This document shows positions 10,027-20,900 of a stretch of 59,990 bases of DNA, one piece after another. The stretch comes from a virus. The notes beneath the pieces are model-generated. The model searched no databases. It saw only the letters and a list, made by a program, of their open reading frames with translations, and was not told the origin of the DNA. A program made the position numbers and the translations under genes. Location: positions 1 to 59,990 of IMG/VR virus record IMGVR_UViG_3300022689_000080; one strand, 5' to 3'. Each line of letters starts with the position of its first letter. Positions within the stretch are counted from its first letter, which is position 1.

Positions 10027-10421
10027 AGAAGATCACGAAAGAGGAGCTGCGCAGGCTCCGATCGACCGGCGCCGTCGTTCGCAAGAAGTCGGTGCCGACG
10101 AAGGAAGCCTCGCCAGCCTCGCCGCCGGCGAAGAAGGAAACCTCGCCAGCCTCGCCAGCGAGGTTTGAAGCCCCGCCCGCCCCCTCGGCCGAGCTGGAGG
10201 CGCTTGCCCGGGCTACGGTGATGAATTCCGAGCGCAGTTCCGCGGCGATGATGGAGATCGCAAAGGATCTCCAGTCCGGACAGCGCCAGTTCGCGGAGCA
10301 GCTTGCCGCGGCCATCGAGCGCAACGCCGCGCGACCTAAACCCATTCCCTACCGCTTTACCATTCAGCGCAACAAGCGCGGGCTCATTGAGTCAGTGGAC
10401 GCCATTCCGATCGACGAATGA
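10023..10421 (+). CDS. Hypothetical basic protein, 132 aa
   Basis: ATG at 10023 overlaps the stop of the giant helicase protein (ATGA), which favours it over the in-frame GTG at 10011. The N-terminus is Lys/Arg-rich with a short Ser-Pro-Ala repeat (two copies of a KKETSPASPA-like unit), then a helical middle and a more ordered C-terminus (PYRFTIQRNKRG). Small size and coupling suggest a partner of the upstream protein. No family recognised. Confidence 0.8.
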   Translation: MKKITKEELRRLRSTGAVVRKKSVPTKEASPASPPAKKETSPASPARFEAPPAPSAELEALARATVMNSERSSAAMMEIAKDLQSGQRQFAEQLAAAIERNAARPKPIPYRFTIQRNKRGLIESVDAIPIDE

Positions 10422-10469
10422 GGTAGTCGAGATCGAGGCCCTGGCTCGCTAACGCTATGAGAGGCAGGA

Positions 10470-10655
10470 ATGAACGGAGATCTTTTCAGGCTGGCTCGGC
10501 ACGCTATCGCTCCATTGGTGGCCTATGCGGTTGCCCGCGGATGGATCCCTGCTGCGGCCGAAAGCGAAGTGGTGCGGTTCCTCGCGCTGTCGGCGGCAAT
10601 CGGTCTTGCATGGGGCGTCAGCAAGTACCGCGACGTGATTCAGGGGCGCCGCTGA
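10470..10655 (+). CDS. Small membrane protein, holin candidate (61 aa)
   Basis: ATG at 10470 with AGGCAGGA upstream. The protein has two mildly hydrophobic segments (APLVAYAVARGWI and VVRFLALSAAIGLAWGV), the second a plausible membrane helix, and a basic C-terminus. Size, topology and position just before a peptidoglycan hydrolase fit the Pam3_gp28-type putative holins. The function is inferred from context. Confidence 0.65.
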   Translation: MNGDLFRLARHAIAPLVAYAVARGWIPAAAESEVVRFLALSAAIGLAWGVSKYRDVIQGRR

Positions 10656-10656
10656 T

Positions 10657-10953
10657 ATGGATCGGCTTGTTGAGACTGACCGCAGGGGCGAGGTTCGCCG
10701 CGCCGCAGATCGATCGATCTTGGACAGGTGGCTTTCGCCTGCTGCGCTGATGATCCTGCTTGGCGGAATCACCTGGGGCGTGCAGCTCAATTTTCAGGTC
10801 ATGCAGATGGTGAAGGAGCTTAGTGAGATTAAGGTCCGAGAAGGGATCTTCGAGGAGCGCCTGGACGAAATGTCGGAGACCATCCTGCGCGCCACGGTGG
10901 TCCTCGATCACATCGAGAAGCGAATCACCGACCTTGAGGAAACGCAGCCGTGA
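10657..10953 (+). CDS. Membrane protein with coiled coil, lysis-cassette candidate (98 aa)
   Basis: Starts two bases after the previous stop. One hydrophobic segment (ALMILLGGITWGVQL, about residues 31-45) follows a charged N-terminus, and the rest is a heptad-like helix (VKELSEIKVREGIFEERLDE). This one-membrane-helix plus coiled-coil layout occurs in phage holin-like and inner-spanin-like proteins. It overlaps the endolysin start by GTGA, tying it to lysis. No separate Rz/Rz1 pair is visible. Confidence 0.6.
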   Translation: MDRLVETDRRGEVRRAADRSILDRWLSPAALMILLGGITWGVQLNFQVMQMVKELSEIKVREGIFEERLDEMSETILRATVVLDHIEKRITDLEETQP

Positions 10954-11330
10954 AGCTGTCGGCTGACTTCGAGCGCCACGAGTTTGCCTGCCCCTGCGGG
11001 TGCGGATTCGATACGGCCGACACCGCCCTGGTTGGCTTCCTTCAGCGCGCTCGTGACCATATCGACGAGCCGCTTCACGTCACCAATGGATGCCGGTGCC
11101 CGACCTACAACGCCGAGGTCGACGGCGCCCCCAACTCACTCCATATTTTCGCGCGCGCTGCGGACGTGTGGGCCAAGAGAACTCCGGCCCGAGTCCTTCA
11201 GCAGCTATTCGTGCAGTGGGGCGCCCCCGGTGTCGGAGGCGACCGCCGCTACACCCACATCGACACGCGCACAGGGCCGATCTGGCGGAGTGCGCATGTG
11301 CTGGCCGTATTGGCCGAGGAGGCAAGGTGA
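10950..11330 (+). CDS. Endolysin-type peptidase, M15 family (126 aa)
   Basis: GTG start overlaps the upstream stop. The protein matches small M15A peptidases (D-Ala-D-Ala carboxypeptidase-like) that cleave peptidoglycan cross-links. Expected zinc ligands are visible: H65 in NSLHIFARAAD, D72 in the same motif and H103 in YTHID. The TNGCRCPTYN segment matches the conserved 'SGxRs..N' region. An N-terminal CPCGCG cluster (residues 14-19) is common in this phage subgroup. The length is typical. No signal peptide is present, so export would depend on a holin. Confidence 0.85.
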   Translation: MKLSADFERHEFACPCGCGFDTADTALVGFLQRARDHIDEPLHVTNGCRCPTYNAEVDGAPNSLHIFARAADVWAKRTPARVLQQLFVQWGAPGVGGDRRYTHIDTRTGPIWRSAHVLAVLAEEAR

Positions 11331-11474
11331 AGGATCGAGTCATCGAGGCCGTTGGCGACAACGGCGAAAAGCGCTGGCAGGCACGGAAGCCTGACGGAAC
11401 CCCGAGCAATATCCTGCACACGACGCGCCATGACGCACTCGTGGAACACGACGAATGGAAACGGGAGAGTGAAA

Positions 11475-11482
<8 letters not shown>
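11327..11482 (+). CDS. Hypothetical small protein, 51 aa
   Basis: GTG start overlaps the endolysin stop (GTGA), and the stop overlaps the next ATG at 11475. It is charged, with no hydrophobic segment and many His/Asp/Glu. Tight packing on both sides is the main support. No family recognised. Confidence 0.55.
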
Positions 11483-13112
<1,630 letters not shown>

Positions 13113-13116
13113 TTAA

Positions 13117-13860
13117 GTGCCTTCTCGGGTCCAGAGCGCTATTCAGGTTTCAGACTACTACCACAACGGTACGGTGAATGAAGTGGTGCTGGCCAGCCCT
13201 GCAACTGCGGGCAACCTGATTTTGCTTAGTGTGGCGAACTCTGATGCGGATAACCTCGACCCGCCTTCAGGGTTCTCACAGGTTCACAGGTTCAATGCAG
13301 GCGGCGCTCCGGCGCAAGCAAACATTGGCGTGTTCGCCAAGATCGCGGATGGCGGTGAGCAGTCTTTGATGTGGGCGGGCACAGGGGGTTCCCGTCCGGT
13401 GACGATCGCCGTGGAGCTTACGGACGTGAATTGGGCCGCTAGAAGGTTTTCCCGCGTCGATGGGTGGGCTGCTACGGAGTCTCCGTGGATTGAAACATCC
13501 GTAGCGGCACCGCAGGACGACACGATGGCGGTGAGCTTCATCGCTTCCGCCATCGACGCGGGATCAGGCAGCGGGATAAGCGCCGGCACAGGGTTCACAA
13601 AAGTCCGAGGGGAAAAGGCAACCAACTCGCCGCAGCAAAACTGGCCCTACGGCGGGTACATGGAAAGCACCGCTTTGTACGCGGACAAAGCCACGATCAC
13701 GGCGCGGTGGAATGACAACGAAAACCAGCGCAAGTCGATGGTTTTGTTGGCCCTGCCCCCGGCATCCCCGTCGTCTGCGCCGACGTTGAGCGCAGCCGCT
13801 GCGACGGATTTATACGCGGACGGCACTTCGATAACCCCGACTGTGGTGCTGGATTTTTAA
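13117..13860 (+). CDS. Fibre-like hypothetical protein, 247 aa
   Basis: GTG at 13117 has GGAGG eight bases upstream. The sequence is rich in small residues and alternating beta-type patterns (NLILLSVANSDADNLDPP, MAVSFIASAIDAGSGSG), the style of phage fibre or head-surface domains. The C-terminal 25 residues are Pro/Ser/Ala-rich and link directly to the next gene, which starts on the last base of this stop codon. The two may function together as a split fibre. No family assigned. Confidence 0.75.
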   Translation: MPSRVQSAIQVSDYYHNGTVNEVVLASPATAGNLILLSVANSDADNLDPPSGFSQVHRFNAGGAPAQANIGVFAKIADGGEQSLMWAGTGGSRPVTIAVELTDVNWAARRFSRVDGWAATESPWIETSVAAPQDDTMAVSFIASAIDAGSGSGISAGTGFTKVRGEKATNSPQQNWPYGGYMESTALYADKATITARWNDNENQRKSMVLLALPPASPSSAPTLSAAAATDLYADGTSITPTVVLDF

Positions 13861-14825
13861 TGAGTACCGGAAGCGTATATTGGGCGGTATACCTCGCCAC
13901 CGACGCTGACCCGACTACAGCAGCGGAGGTGGAGGTCGGTACGTGGACTGGCGTCTCGGCCGTAACAACTGGCAGCGATCCTACAGGCGGGCTTGACGGT
14001 CTGTTTACAGGCTCTTCGCTGTCGGGCCTGACTGAAGGTGTGCAGTACAAGCTAGCCGCCGCGTGGCGCAACGGGACGCTGGACAGCGCCGTTGAAATCT
14101 CCGCGCCGTTTACGCCCCAAACCCCGGACTGGACTCCTTTCGACGTTTACCCAGCGCAGGACGCTGCGTTTGCTTACGGGGACACGACATCGGTTATTAA
14201 CGTAGCCTCTGTGCCGAGCGACGAGAACAGCGTCACGCTTGCTGTGCTGGGCATGGCCATCGGCGCGTCGGGGCCGACAGGAATACTGTTCGAGGCTGGC
14301 GCGACAGGCGACGGCATTGGATGGGCGTTTAACCCATCAGGAACTCTGCTCCAAGCTATCGCGGGGGAAGGCGCAAGCTCGGCGGCAGCGTCCGACACGA
14401 CACAAGCCTACGCGCAGATCAGCACTACGAACCTGCTCAACAGGACCGTGGACCTGTATTTGTGCATCCGCCCAACGGCACCGGGGCGGATCAAGATTTA
14501 TGCGTTCGAGTCCGTTACCAACAAATTCCTTGCGATGGGCTACGGCGACATCACGGATGGCTCGCAGATGGGCACGCAGGACGCTCTCGGTGACTGGACG
14601 GGTGGCAACGCAGTTACGGTCGGTGTTGCGGGCGGGACCGTTCGTGGCTGGCCCAACACAGGGCTGGCCGATGCGTTCAGCTTGGGCAGCGCAGGGATGC
14701 CGGGTGGCGTTCGAGCCTGGGATAACAGGCTTCCCTCGGACTTCGACGACAACTCATTCACGCTGCCGACACCGGCAATCAACCCGATTGCGTTCCTACA
14801 GCGGCGCAGGAGTGATTCCCTATGA
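13860..14825 (+). CDS. Fibre-like hypothetical protein, 321 aa
   Basis: ATG overlaps the previous TAA by one base (TAATG). The N-terminus (SVYWAVYLATDADPTTAAEVEVG) resembles a fibronectin-III-like strand pattern continuing from the previous gene. The remainder is Gly/Thr/Ala-rich beta-type sequence. It overlaps the next start by ATGA. The context (three consecutive repetitive genes) suggests fibre or appendage components. Function is inferred from composition. Confidence 0.75.
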   Translation: MSTGSVYWAVYLATDADPTTAAEVEVGTWTGVSAVTTGSDPTGGLDGLFTGSSLSGLTEGVQYKLAAAWRNGTLDSAVEISAPFTPQTPDWTPFDVYPAQDAAFAYGDTTSVINVASVPSDENSVTLAVLGMAIGASGPTGILFEAGATGDGIGWAFNPSGTLLQAIAGEGASSAAASDTTQAYAQISTTNLLNRTVDLYLCIRPTAPGRIKIYAFESVTNKFLAMGYGDITDGSQMGTQDALGDWTGGNAVTVGVAGGTVRGWPNTGLADAFSLGSAGMPGGVRAWDNRLPSDFDDNSFTLPTPAINPIAFLQRRRSDSL

Positions 14826-17554
14826 GAATGAAGAACGTCGCCTGCGAGATCACCTACGATATGATCGACGATCAGGGCAAGCCGGTGACAGGCGGCACGG
14901 CTACTGCACAGATCAAGCCCTCGGGATTGTCGCAAGTAGCGGCCACCAACACGCCTACCCATTCTGGAGGGGGGCAGTGGAGCCTCGCGCTCACCCAGTC
15001 GGAGTGCAACCACGACAGCATCGGCATCCTGTGTGAGAACACCCTGGGCGTCATCAAGAACATAGACGTTTCGTTTGCGGACCCGGCGGACATCGCATCC
15101 TCAGTCTTGGGTGCCCTAGTTGCCAGCTACAATTCGGTTGCGGGCTCTGTTGCTGCGGTCATTACCGAGACTCTCAACACGGCAAGTAACGCGGACACAA
15201 ACATCGACACGATAGTGCCGCAAATTACTGACATTGAATTGGCTGTCGGCAACCCGACTTATGGGACTTTCGCCATTAAGTCTGTGGTGGATTCAACGGC
15301 CTCTGAAGTGACGGGCATCGCTTCCACTTTGAGTACCGCGCCAGCCGACATCGCTGATGCTGTATGGGACGAGCCCCTGGCTGACCACCTTACCGCCGGA
15401 TCCACCGGCGCAGGACTCAACGCCGCAGGATCTGCCGGCGACCCGTGGGCGACTACGCTTCCCGGCTCGTACACCGGATCCCAGGCCGGCAAGATTCTAG
15501 CGGACGTACTGGATGACACGGCTGACCTGCAAGCCAACCAGGGCAACTGGCTGACCGCCACCGGCTTTGCGACCTCCGGCGCCCTCACTGCCGTCGCGGC
15601 CGATGTGACGGCGATCCTCGAGGACACCGGGACGACGATTCCGGGCCTGATCTCGGGGCTGAACGATCTCGATGCCGCCGGCATCCGTTCAGCGCTTGGC
15701 ATGGCCACCGGGAACATGGACACCCAGCTCTCGACCATCGACACTGTGGTAGACGGAATCCAGTCTGATCTAAGCAACGGCACGGACGGTCTTGGCGCCA
15801 TCAAGGCGGCGGTGGACGGGATCTCGATCCCGAGCGCGGCCGATGTGGCCGATGCGGTGTGGACGGAGGCGCTTGCGACTCATGCCGCCTTGGCTGGCTC
15901 CGCCGCCGAAGCGCTCGACGCGGTACTGACCGATACCGAAACGACCATCCCGGGCCTGATTGGTGGGCTCAACGACATCAGCGCGGCCGACGTGAACGCA
16001 CAGGTTGATATTGCGCTGGCGGACTATGACGCGCCCACGAAAGCGGAGCTGGATGCGGGCTTTGCGGCCCTCAATGACCTCGATGCGGCAGGAGTTCGCG
16101 GCGCCCTGGGAATGACCGCGGCGAACCTCGACACGCAGCTCGCCGCGATCCCGACCAGCAACCCATCAGCCGCTGCGATCGCGGATGCCGTCTGGACGGA
16201 AACTCTGGCGGACCACTCTGGCGGCGCAGGATCCACGGCCGAAGCTCTAGGCTCGGCTACGTCCGGTGGCGGGCCTAGCGCTGCGGATATTGCGGATGCG
16301 GTGTGGGACGAGCCCCTGGCTGGCCATCTCGCGGCAGGCTCGACGGGCTCCTCACTCAATGCGGCGGGCTCCGCTGGCGACCCGTGGACCACGGTCCTTC
16401 CTGGGGCGTACACCGGATCCCAGGCCGGTAAGGTGGTTGCCGACATCCTCGCGGATACGGCGGATCTTCAGGCCAACCAAGGCAACTGGGTCACGGCTGC
16501 TGGCTTCGCAACGGCTGCGGAGCTGGCCGGCGTAGCGGTCAACGTCGATGCCATCCTTGTCGACACGTCGACCACCATTCCTGCGCAGATCTCCGGCCTG
16601 AACGACATCAGCGCCGCGGAAGTGAACGCGCAGGTGGACCTCGCGCTGACCGACTACGATGCGCCGACAAAGGCCGAAATGGATGCGGGCTTCGCCGGCC
16701 TAAACGATGTCACGGCGGCAGACGTGGCCGATGCCGTGTGGACCGAGCTGGTGGCCGATCACGTCGCCGTGGCCGGCAGCACTGCGGAAGCGCTGGACGC
16801 TGCGGCGGCTGGAGGCGGGCTCGACGCCGCGGCCGTGCGCGCCGCCCTGGGCATGGCCAGCGCGAACCTCGATTCCCAGCTTGCCACTATCGAATCGGTG
16901 GCCAGCGGGATCCAGAACGATCTGGACAACGGCACCGATGGGCTTGGTTCCATCAAGGCCGCTGTGGACGCCGTTCCCACGAGCAACCCGAGCGCCGCCA
17001 GCATCGCGGACGCGGTATGGACCGAGGATCTGTCGACGCACAGCTCTGTGGCTGGCAGCACGGCCGAGGCCCTGGATGTCGCTACTGCCGGAGGCCTCGA
17101 TGCCGCCGGGGTGCGCGCGGCAATCGGTATGTCGAACGCGGATCTCGATGCGCAGCTCGCCACCATCGACACGAACGTGGATGCGCTGCTGGTCGATACC
17201 AGCTCGACGCTGCCCGGGCTGATCTCGGGCCTTAACGACTTCGATCCCGCCGTGGACACGGTGAACGTGGGCGCAATCAATGGCAGCACGGAAGCTGCCG
17301 CAGATCTCGCGGCGTCTGCCGGCACGATCGTGCGCGCCGAGGCTGTGGCAGGGTCGCTGACCACGACCACGATGACGACGGATCTCGCGGAGGCGACCAA
17401 CGACCACTACAACGGCCGGATCATCATCTGGACATCGGGGCCCCTGAAGGATCAGGCCACGAACATCACGGACTACGACGGCACGAGCAAGACGCTGACG
17501 TTTACGGCGGTCACGGAACCGCCGCAGGCCGGCAACACGTTCGTGATCGTGTGA
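14822..17554 (+). CDS. Repetitive tail-fibre-like protein, 910 aa
   Basis: The N-terminal about 100 residues form a distinct domain (ACEITYDMIDDQGKPVTGG). The body is repetitive: six ADAVW(D/T)E motifs alternate with helical Asp/Ala/Leu-rich units (ALGMATGNMDTQL-type). A 313-codon segment is duplicated (the GGGACGAGCCCC stretch recurs exactly 939 bp downstream, at 15366 and 16305). The C-terminal 60 residues (NDHYNGRIIIWTSG, TFTAVTEPPQAGNTF) match a tail-protein end module seen in many phages. It is likely an elongated trimeric fibre or baseplate-surface protein. Recent internal duplication may alter fibre length. Confidence 0.8.
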   Translation: MRMKNVACEITYDMIDDQGKPVTGGTATAQIKPSGLSQVAATNTPTHSGGGQWSLALTQSECNHDSIGILCENTLGVIKNIDVSFADPADIASSVLGALVASYNSVAGSVAAVITETLNTASNADTNIDTIVPQITDIELAVGNPTYGTFAIKSVVDSTASEVTGIASTLSTAPADIADAVWDEPLADHLTAGSTGAGLNAAGSAGDPWATTLPGSYTGSQAGKILADVLDDTADLQANQGNWLTATGFATSGALTAVAADVTAILEDTGTTIPGLISGLNDLDAAGIRSALGMATGNMDTQLSTIDTVVDGIQSDLSNGTDGLGAIKAAVDGISIPSAADVADAVWTEALATHAALAGSAAEALDAVLTDTETTIPGLIGGLNDISAADVNAQVDIALADYDAPTKAELDAGFAALNDLDAAGVRGALGMTAANLDTQLAAIPTSNPSAAAIADAVWTETLADHSGGAGSTAEALGSATSGGGPSAADIADAVWDEPLAGHLAAGSTGSSLNAAGSAGDPWTTVLPGAYTGSQAGKVVADILADTADLQANQGNWVTAAGFATAAELAGVAVNVDAILVDTSTTIPAQISGLNDISAAEVNAQVDLALTDYDAPTKAEMDAGFAGLNDVTAADVADAVWTELVADHVAVAGSTAEALDAAAAGGGLDAAAVRAALGMASANLDSQLATIESVASGIQNDLDNGTDGLGSIKAAVDAVPTSNPSAASIADAVWTEDLSTHSSVAGSTAEALDVATAGGLDAAGVRAAIGMSNADLDAQLATIDTNVDALLVDTSSTLPGLISGLNDFDPAVDTVNVGAINGSTEAAADLAASAGTIVRAEAVAGSLTTTTMTTDLAEATNDHYNGRIIIWTSGPLKDQATNITDYDGTSKTLTFTAVTEPPQAGNTFVIV

Positions 17555-17557
17555 TGA

Positions 17558-17953
17558 ATGGTCACTTCGCTACAGGCCACGGGAACCCCTGGAGGGATCC
17601 GCAGCTTTGCGCCGAAGTCCGAGTCGGCAACGGGGCGCGACGGAACCCAGTTCACCGAGCTGACCTCGTGGGCGATCCCCGGCCCTGCTCGCCTGTTCGA
17701 GGCGAAGTCCGGATCGACAACAGAGCGCGACGGAACCCAGTTCACCGAGCTGGCCTCCTGGGCAACTCCCGGCCTCATTCGTGTATTCGAGGCAAAGACG
17801 CCGGCCGAAATCCTGCCGCCAGTAGTCGACGTTCCCCTGGGCGGCGGTGGCAGCAAGAAGAAGGCCGAGTATGACCGCCATCTGGAAAGGCTCATGCGTG
17901 AGGACGAGGAGATCGTCGCAATCATCATGGCCGCTGTGAGGGTGCTTCAATGA
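17558..17953 (+). CDS. Hypothetical protein with duplicated motif, 131 aa
   Basis: ATG 17558 lies just after the fibre stop, and the stop overlaps the next gene by ATGA, which selects this frame over the other open frames. Two imperfect repeats share RDGTQFTEL(T/A)SWA (residues about 27-40 and 57-70), each followed by FEAK. The C-terminus is a Gly-rich linker followed by a charged helix ending in a hydrophobic stretch (IVAIIMAAVRVL). It may be an adaptor or chaperone for the neighbouring fibre or giant protein. Confidence 0.7.
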   Translation: MVTSLQATGTPGGIRSFAPKSESATGRDGTQFTELTSWAIPGPARLFEAKSGSTTERDGTQFTELASWATPGLIRVFEAKTPAEILPPVVDVPLGGGGSKKKAEYDRHLERLMREDEEIVAIIMAAVRVLQ

Positions 17954-20900
17954 GCAAGCTGTCCAACTGCATGAGCAAGGCCGGGAAGGCTCTCGACGCC
18001 GAGGACAAGAAGCGGATCCTCGAGCGGCGATCCGAGCTGGTTGGCGACGGCGCGAAGCAGGACGACGCTGCGCTTCAGGCCGTGGCCGATCGCATCTTTG
18101 AGCTGAAGCAGGAATTCCGCGAGCTTCGGGACCAGGGCATCGTCAACGCCATGCCGATCCTGCCGAACTACAACGCCGCGCGCGGCAACCGGATGGTGTC
18201 CACGCCCATCACCGCCACGGAGCCAGAGCCGAAGTTCGAGGGCGCTGACCGCGAGAAGGACGACACGCCCCTGCTGTCGGTTCAGGACTTCAACGAGATC
18301 ACGAACATGGTCGAGGACTGGCTGTTTCCCGAGCCGAAGAAGGGGGAGACGCGATCCCTCGAGACGAAGGCGGAGCTGGGCGCCCCGGAAATGAAGGACT
18401 CCGACTACGTGGGCCCGGGCACCGCGAAGTTCACGACGCCATCGCAGTCGCGCCGCATCCGCGATTCGTGGGAGAAGGCCGTGGAAGCCATGCCGAAAGA
18501 GCATCCGGCGCGCGGGAGTGTGGGCACGAAAACGGTCCTGAGCCTCTTCGATGCGACTGGCGAGTGGTCGGATCCGTGGGCGCAGGCCGGTTACAACGTG
18601 ATCTCCGTCGACCTGAAGAACGGCGACGACATCATGGATTTCGGCGTCCAGTACCTCAACGATATGTACGGCGAGTGGCTGAACGACGTGTACGCCGTGA
18701 TCGCGGCCTGCCCCTGCACGGACTTCTCCAACGCCGGAAACAAGCACAAGGCCGGCAAGCGGGAGAGCGGCGCCATCCAGCAAAGCCGCGAGCTGGTCTA
18801 CCAGACCTTGGCGACCATCGAGTACCTGCGCCCCGTGATATGGGCCATCGAGAACCCTGTGGGCCAGATCAAGAGCGAGACGGGCCTGCCGTCGCCGCGC
18901 CTGACTTTCCACCCCTATCACTTCGGTGATGCCTACACGAAAAAGACCCAGCTCTACGGCAACTTCAACCCGTTCTCCATGCCCACGGCGAGCGTCGAGC
19001 CCAAGCTGGGGTCGCTGATGCACAAGCTGGGCGGCAAGGACGAGTCTGACGCCGGCCTGCGCTCCATCACGCCGCGCGGCTTTGCGCTGTCCTTCTTCCT
19101 GGGCAACAACATGATGACCATGCCCGCGGAGGAGTACCTGAAGCGCCGGTACTTCAACGTGTGGCCGGACATCCAGCGCCTGATGAAGATCGGTGCGAGC
19201 GAGCGCGAGATCATCGCTTTCGTGGATGGCCAGTGGGACTACGAGGGCTCCGAGGCGAAGGAAGCGATTCAGGACATCCTGAACGACACGGACTCGCTGG
19301 GCGCGCTGCGGTCGGCGGTGGACTTCCTGGGCAGGGACAAGACCGCCCAGTTCAGCGTTCCGTCATGGGCCGATCAAAAGGTCGATGACATCCGGCGCAG
19401 AACGCCCGAGGAGCTGTCCGCACTGCCGACGCGGGAGCTGAACGCGGAAAACCGTGTCGCCGGCATGGACGCCTATCAGAGCTACCTCCTGTATAGATTC
19501 CCGACCCGAACCTTCCTCGACCGCCTCGACAAGGTGGAAAAGAGGGTAGGCGATAAGCAGGCGCAGGCCATACGTGCGGCGGACGTGGAGCGCGACAAGC
19601 GAGCCCTCTATTCGCTGTTCCAGCAGGCCGGCGTGTTCCCCACCAAGACGCGGTTGGTGCCCTTCCTGAAAGGCTTGGATCAACTGGACAAGGACCGGCC
19701 GTTCCAGTCTTACCTCTACACCCCCGAGGCCTACATCGACGCAATCGAAAACCCGATTGATTACAGCCATGACCGCGACGGCATCAGCCCGTACTTCAAG
19801 CCGGAAACGATCAAGAGGTACTTCCTCGATCTGGCGAAAAGCCTCTCGAGTACGCAGCAGGCGAAGCATCTGACCCTGGATGGCTACAAGAAGAACATCG
19901 GGATCGTCTACGACACGTTCATGGCCCTCCACGACGAGGAGGCGATCCGCTACTACTGGAACACCCAGGGGATCCTGAATGAGCGTCCCTTCGAGGAGCG
20001 CATGGCCGTCGACAGGGAGGAGCCGCCTGCCCCGCCATCCACGGACGACGGCGATCAGGAAGGCCTGTTCCGTCGCAGCGGCGCGACGCGCACCGGAAGG
20101 ACCGACGCGCAACTGATCCGGGGTCTGAAGAAGGCGCCCACGGTCAAGGTCATCGACACGATCAAGGGCCTGCCGAAGCGGATTCAGGACCAGCTCGCGG
20201 CCGAGGGCACGACGGAGATCAAGGGCTACTACGACCGCGGCGAGGGCGCGGTGTACCTCGTGCGCTCCGGCAACCGCGACGCCGACGATATGGACGCGAC
20301 GCTGCTTCACGAGGCGGTCGGCCACTACGGCATCGAGCTTCTGTTCGGAGAGGACATCGGCAAGTTCCTGGCGATGGTCTACGGCGCCCGGATGCGGGAT
20401 CCGGCCGTGAAGCGCGCGTTCGAGTACGTCGAGCGCTACTACCGCGGGGCCCCGAAGGCGGTGCAGGTGGCCGAGGCGGTGGCCTACCTTGCGGAGACGG
20501 ATCCGAAGAACGGGCTCCTGACGCGCATCGTGCAGTTCGTGAAGGGGATCCTGCGCAAGCTGGGCTTCCAGACGGAGTTCACGGCCGCGGACATCTACGA
20601 GGCCTTTGCCCTGGCGAAGCGCGCGATGGATGGCGAGATCCAGCCGATGCCGTGGTACATCCGCTCGTTTCAGGAGCGCCAGAATCTGGCCGCTGCCGAG
20701 GGCGCCGCGAGCATCGACTACATACTGGATCGCAACGAGGTCGGCCTGTACTCGCAGCTCGAGAAGGCGTTGAACGAGATGCCGGACTTCAAGCCCACGA
20801 AGAAGAACCCCGAGGGCAAGATCAAGGCGAGCCTGATCCTGAGCCGCCTGCAAAAGGCCGGCGTGAAGAAGGAGGAGCTGGAGTGGTCTACCTTCGCCGC

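Noticed and set aside
13117-17554. Diversity-generating retroelement in the fibre region
   Set aside because: The fibre genes are repetitive, but no reverse transcriptase gene is present anywhere in the window.
19363-20853. 496-codon minus-strand frame inside the second giant gene
   Set aside because: The plus-strand giant frame has recognisable motifs here; the antisense frame has none.
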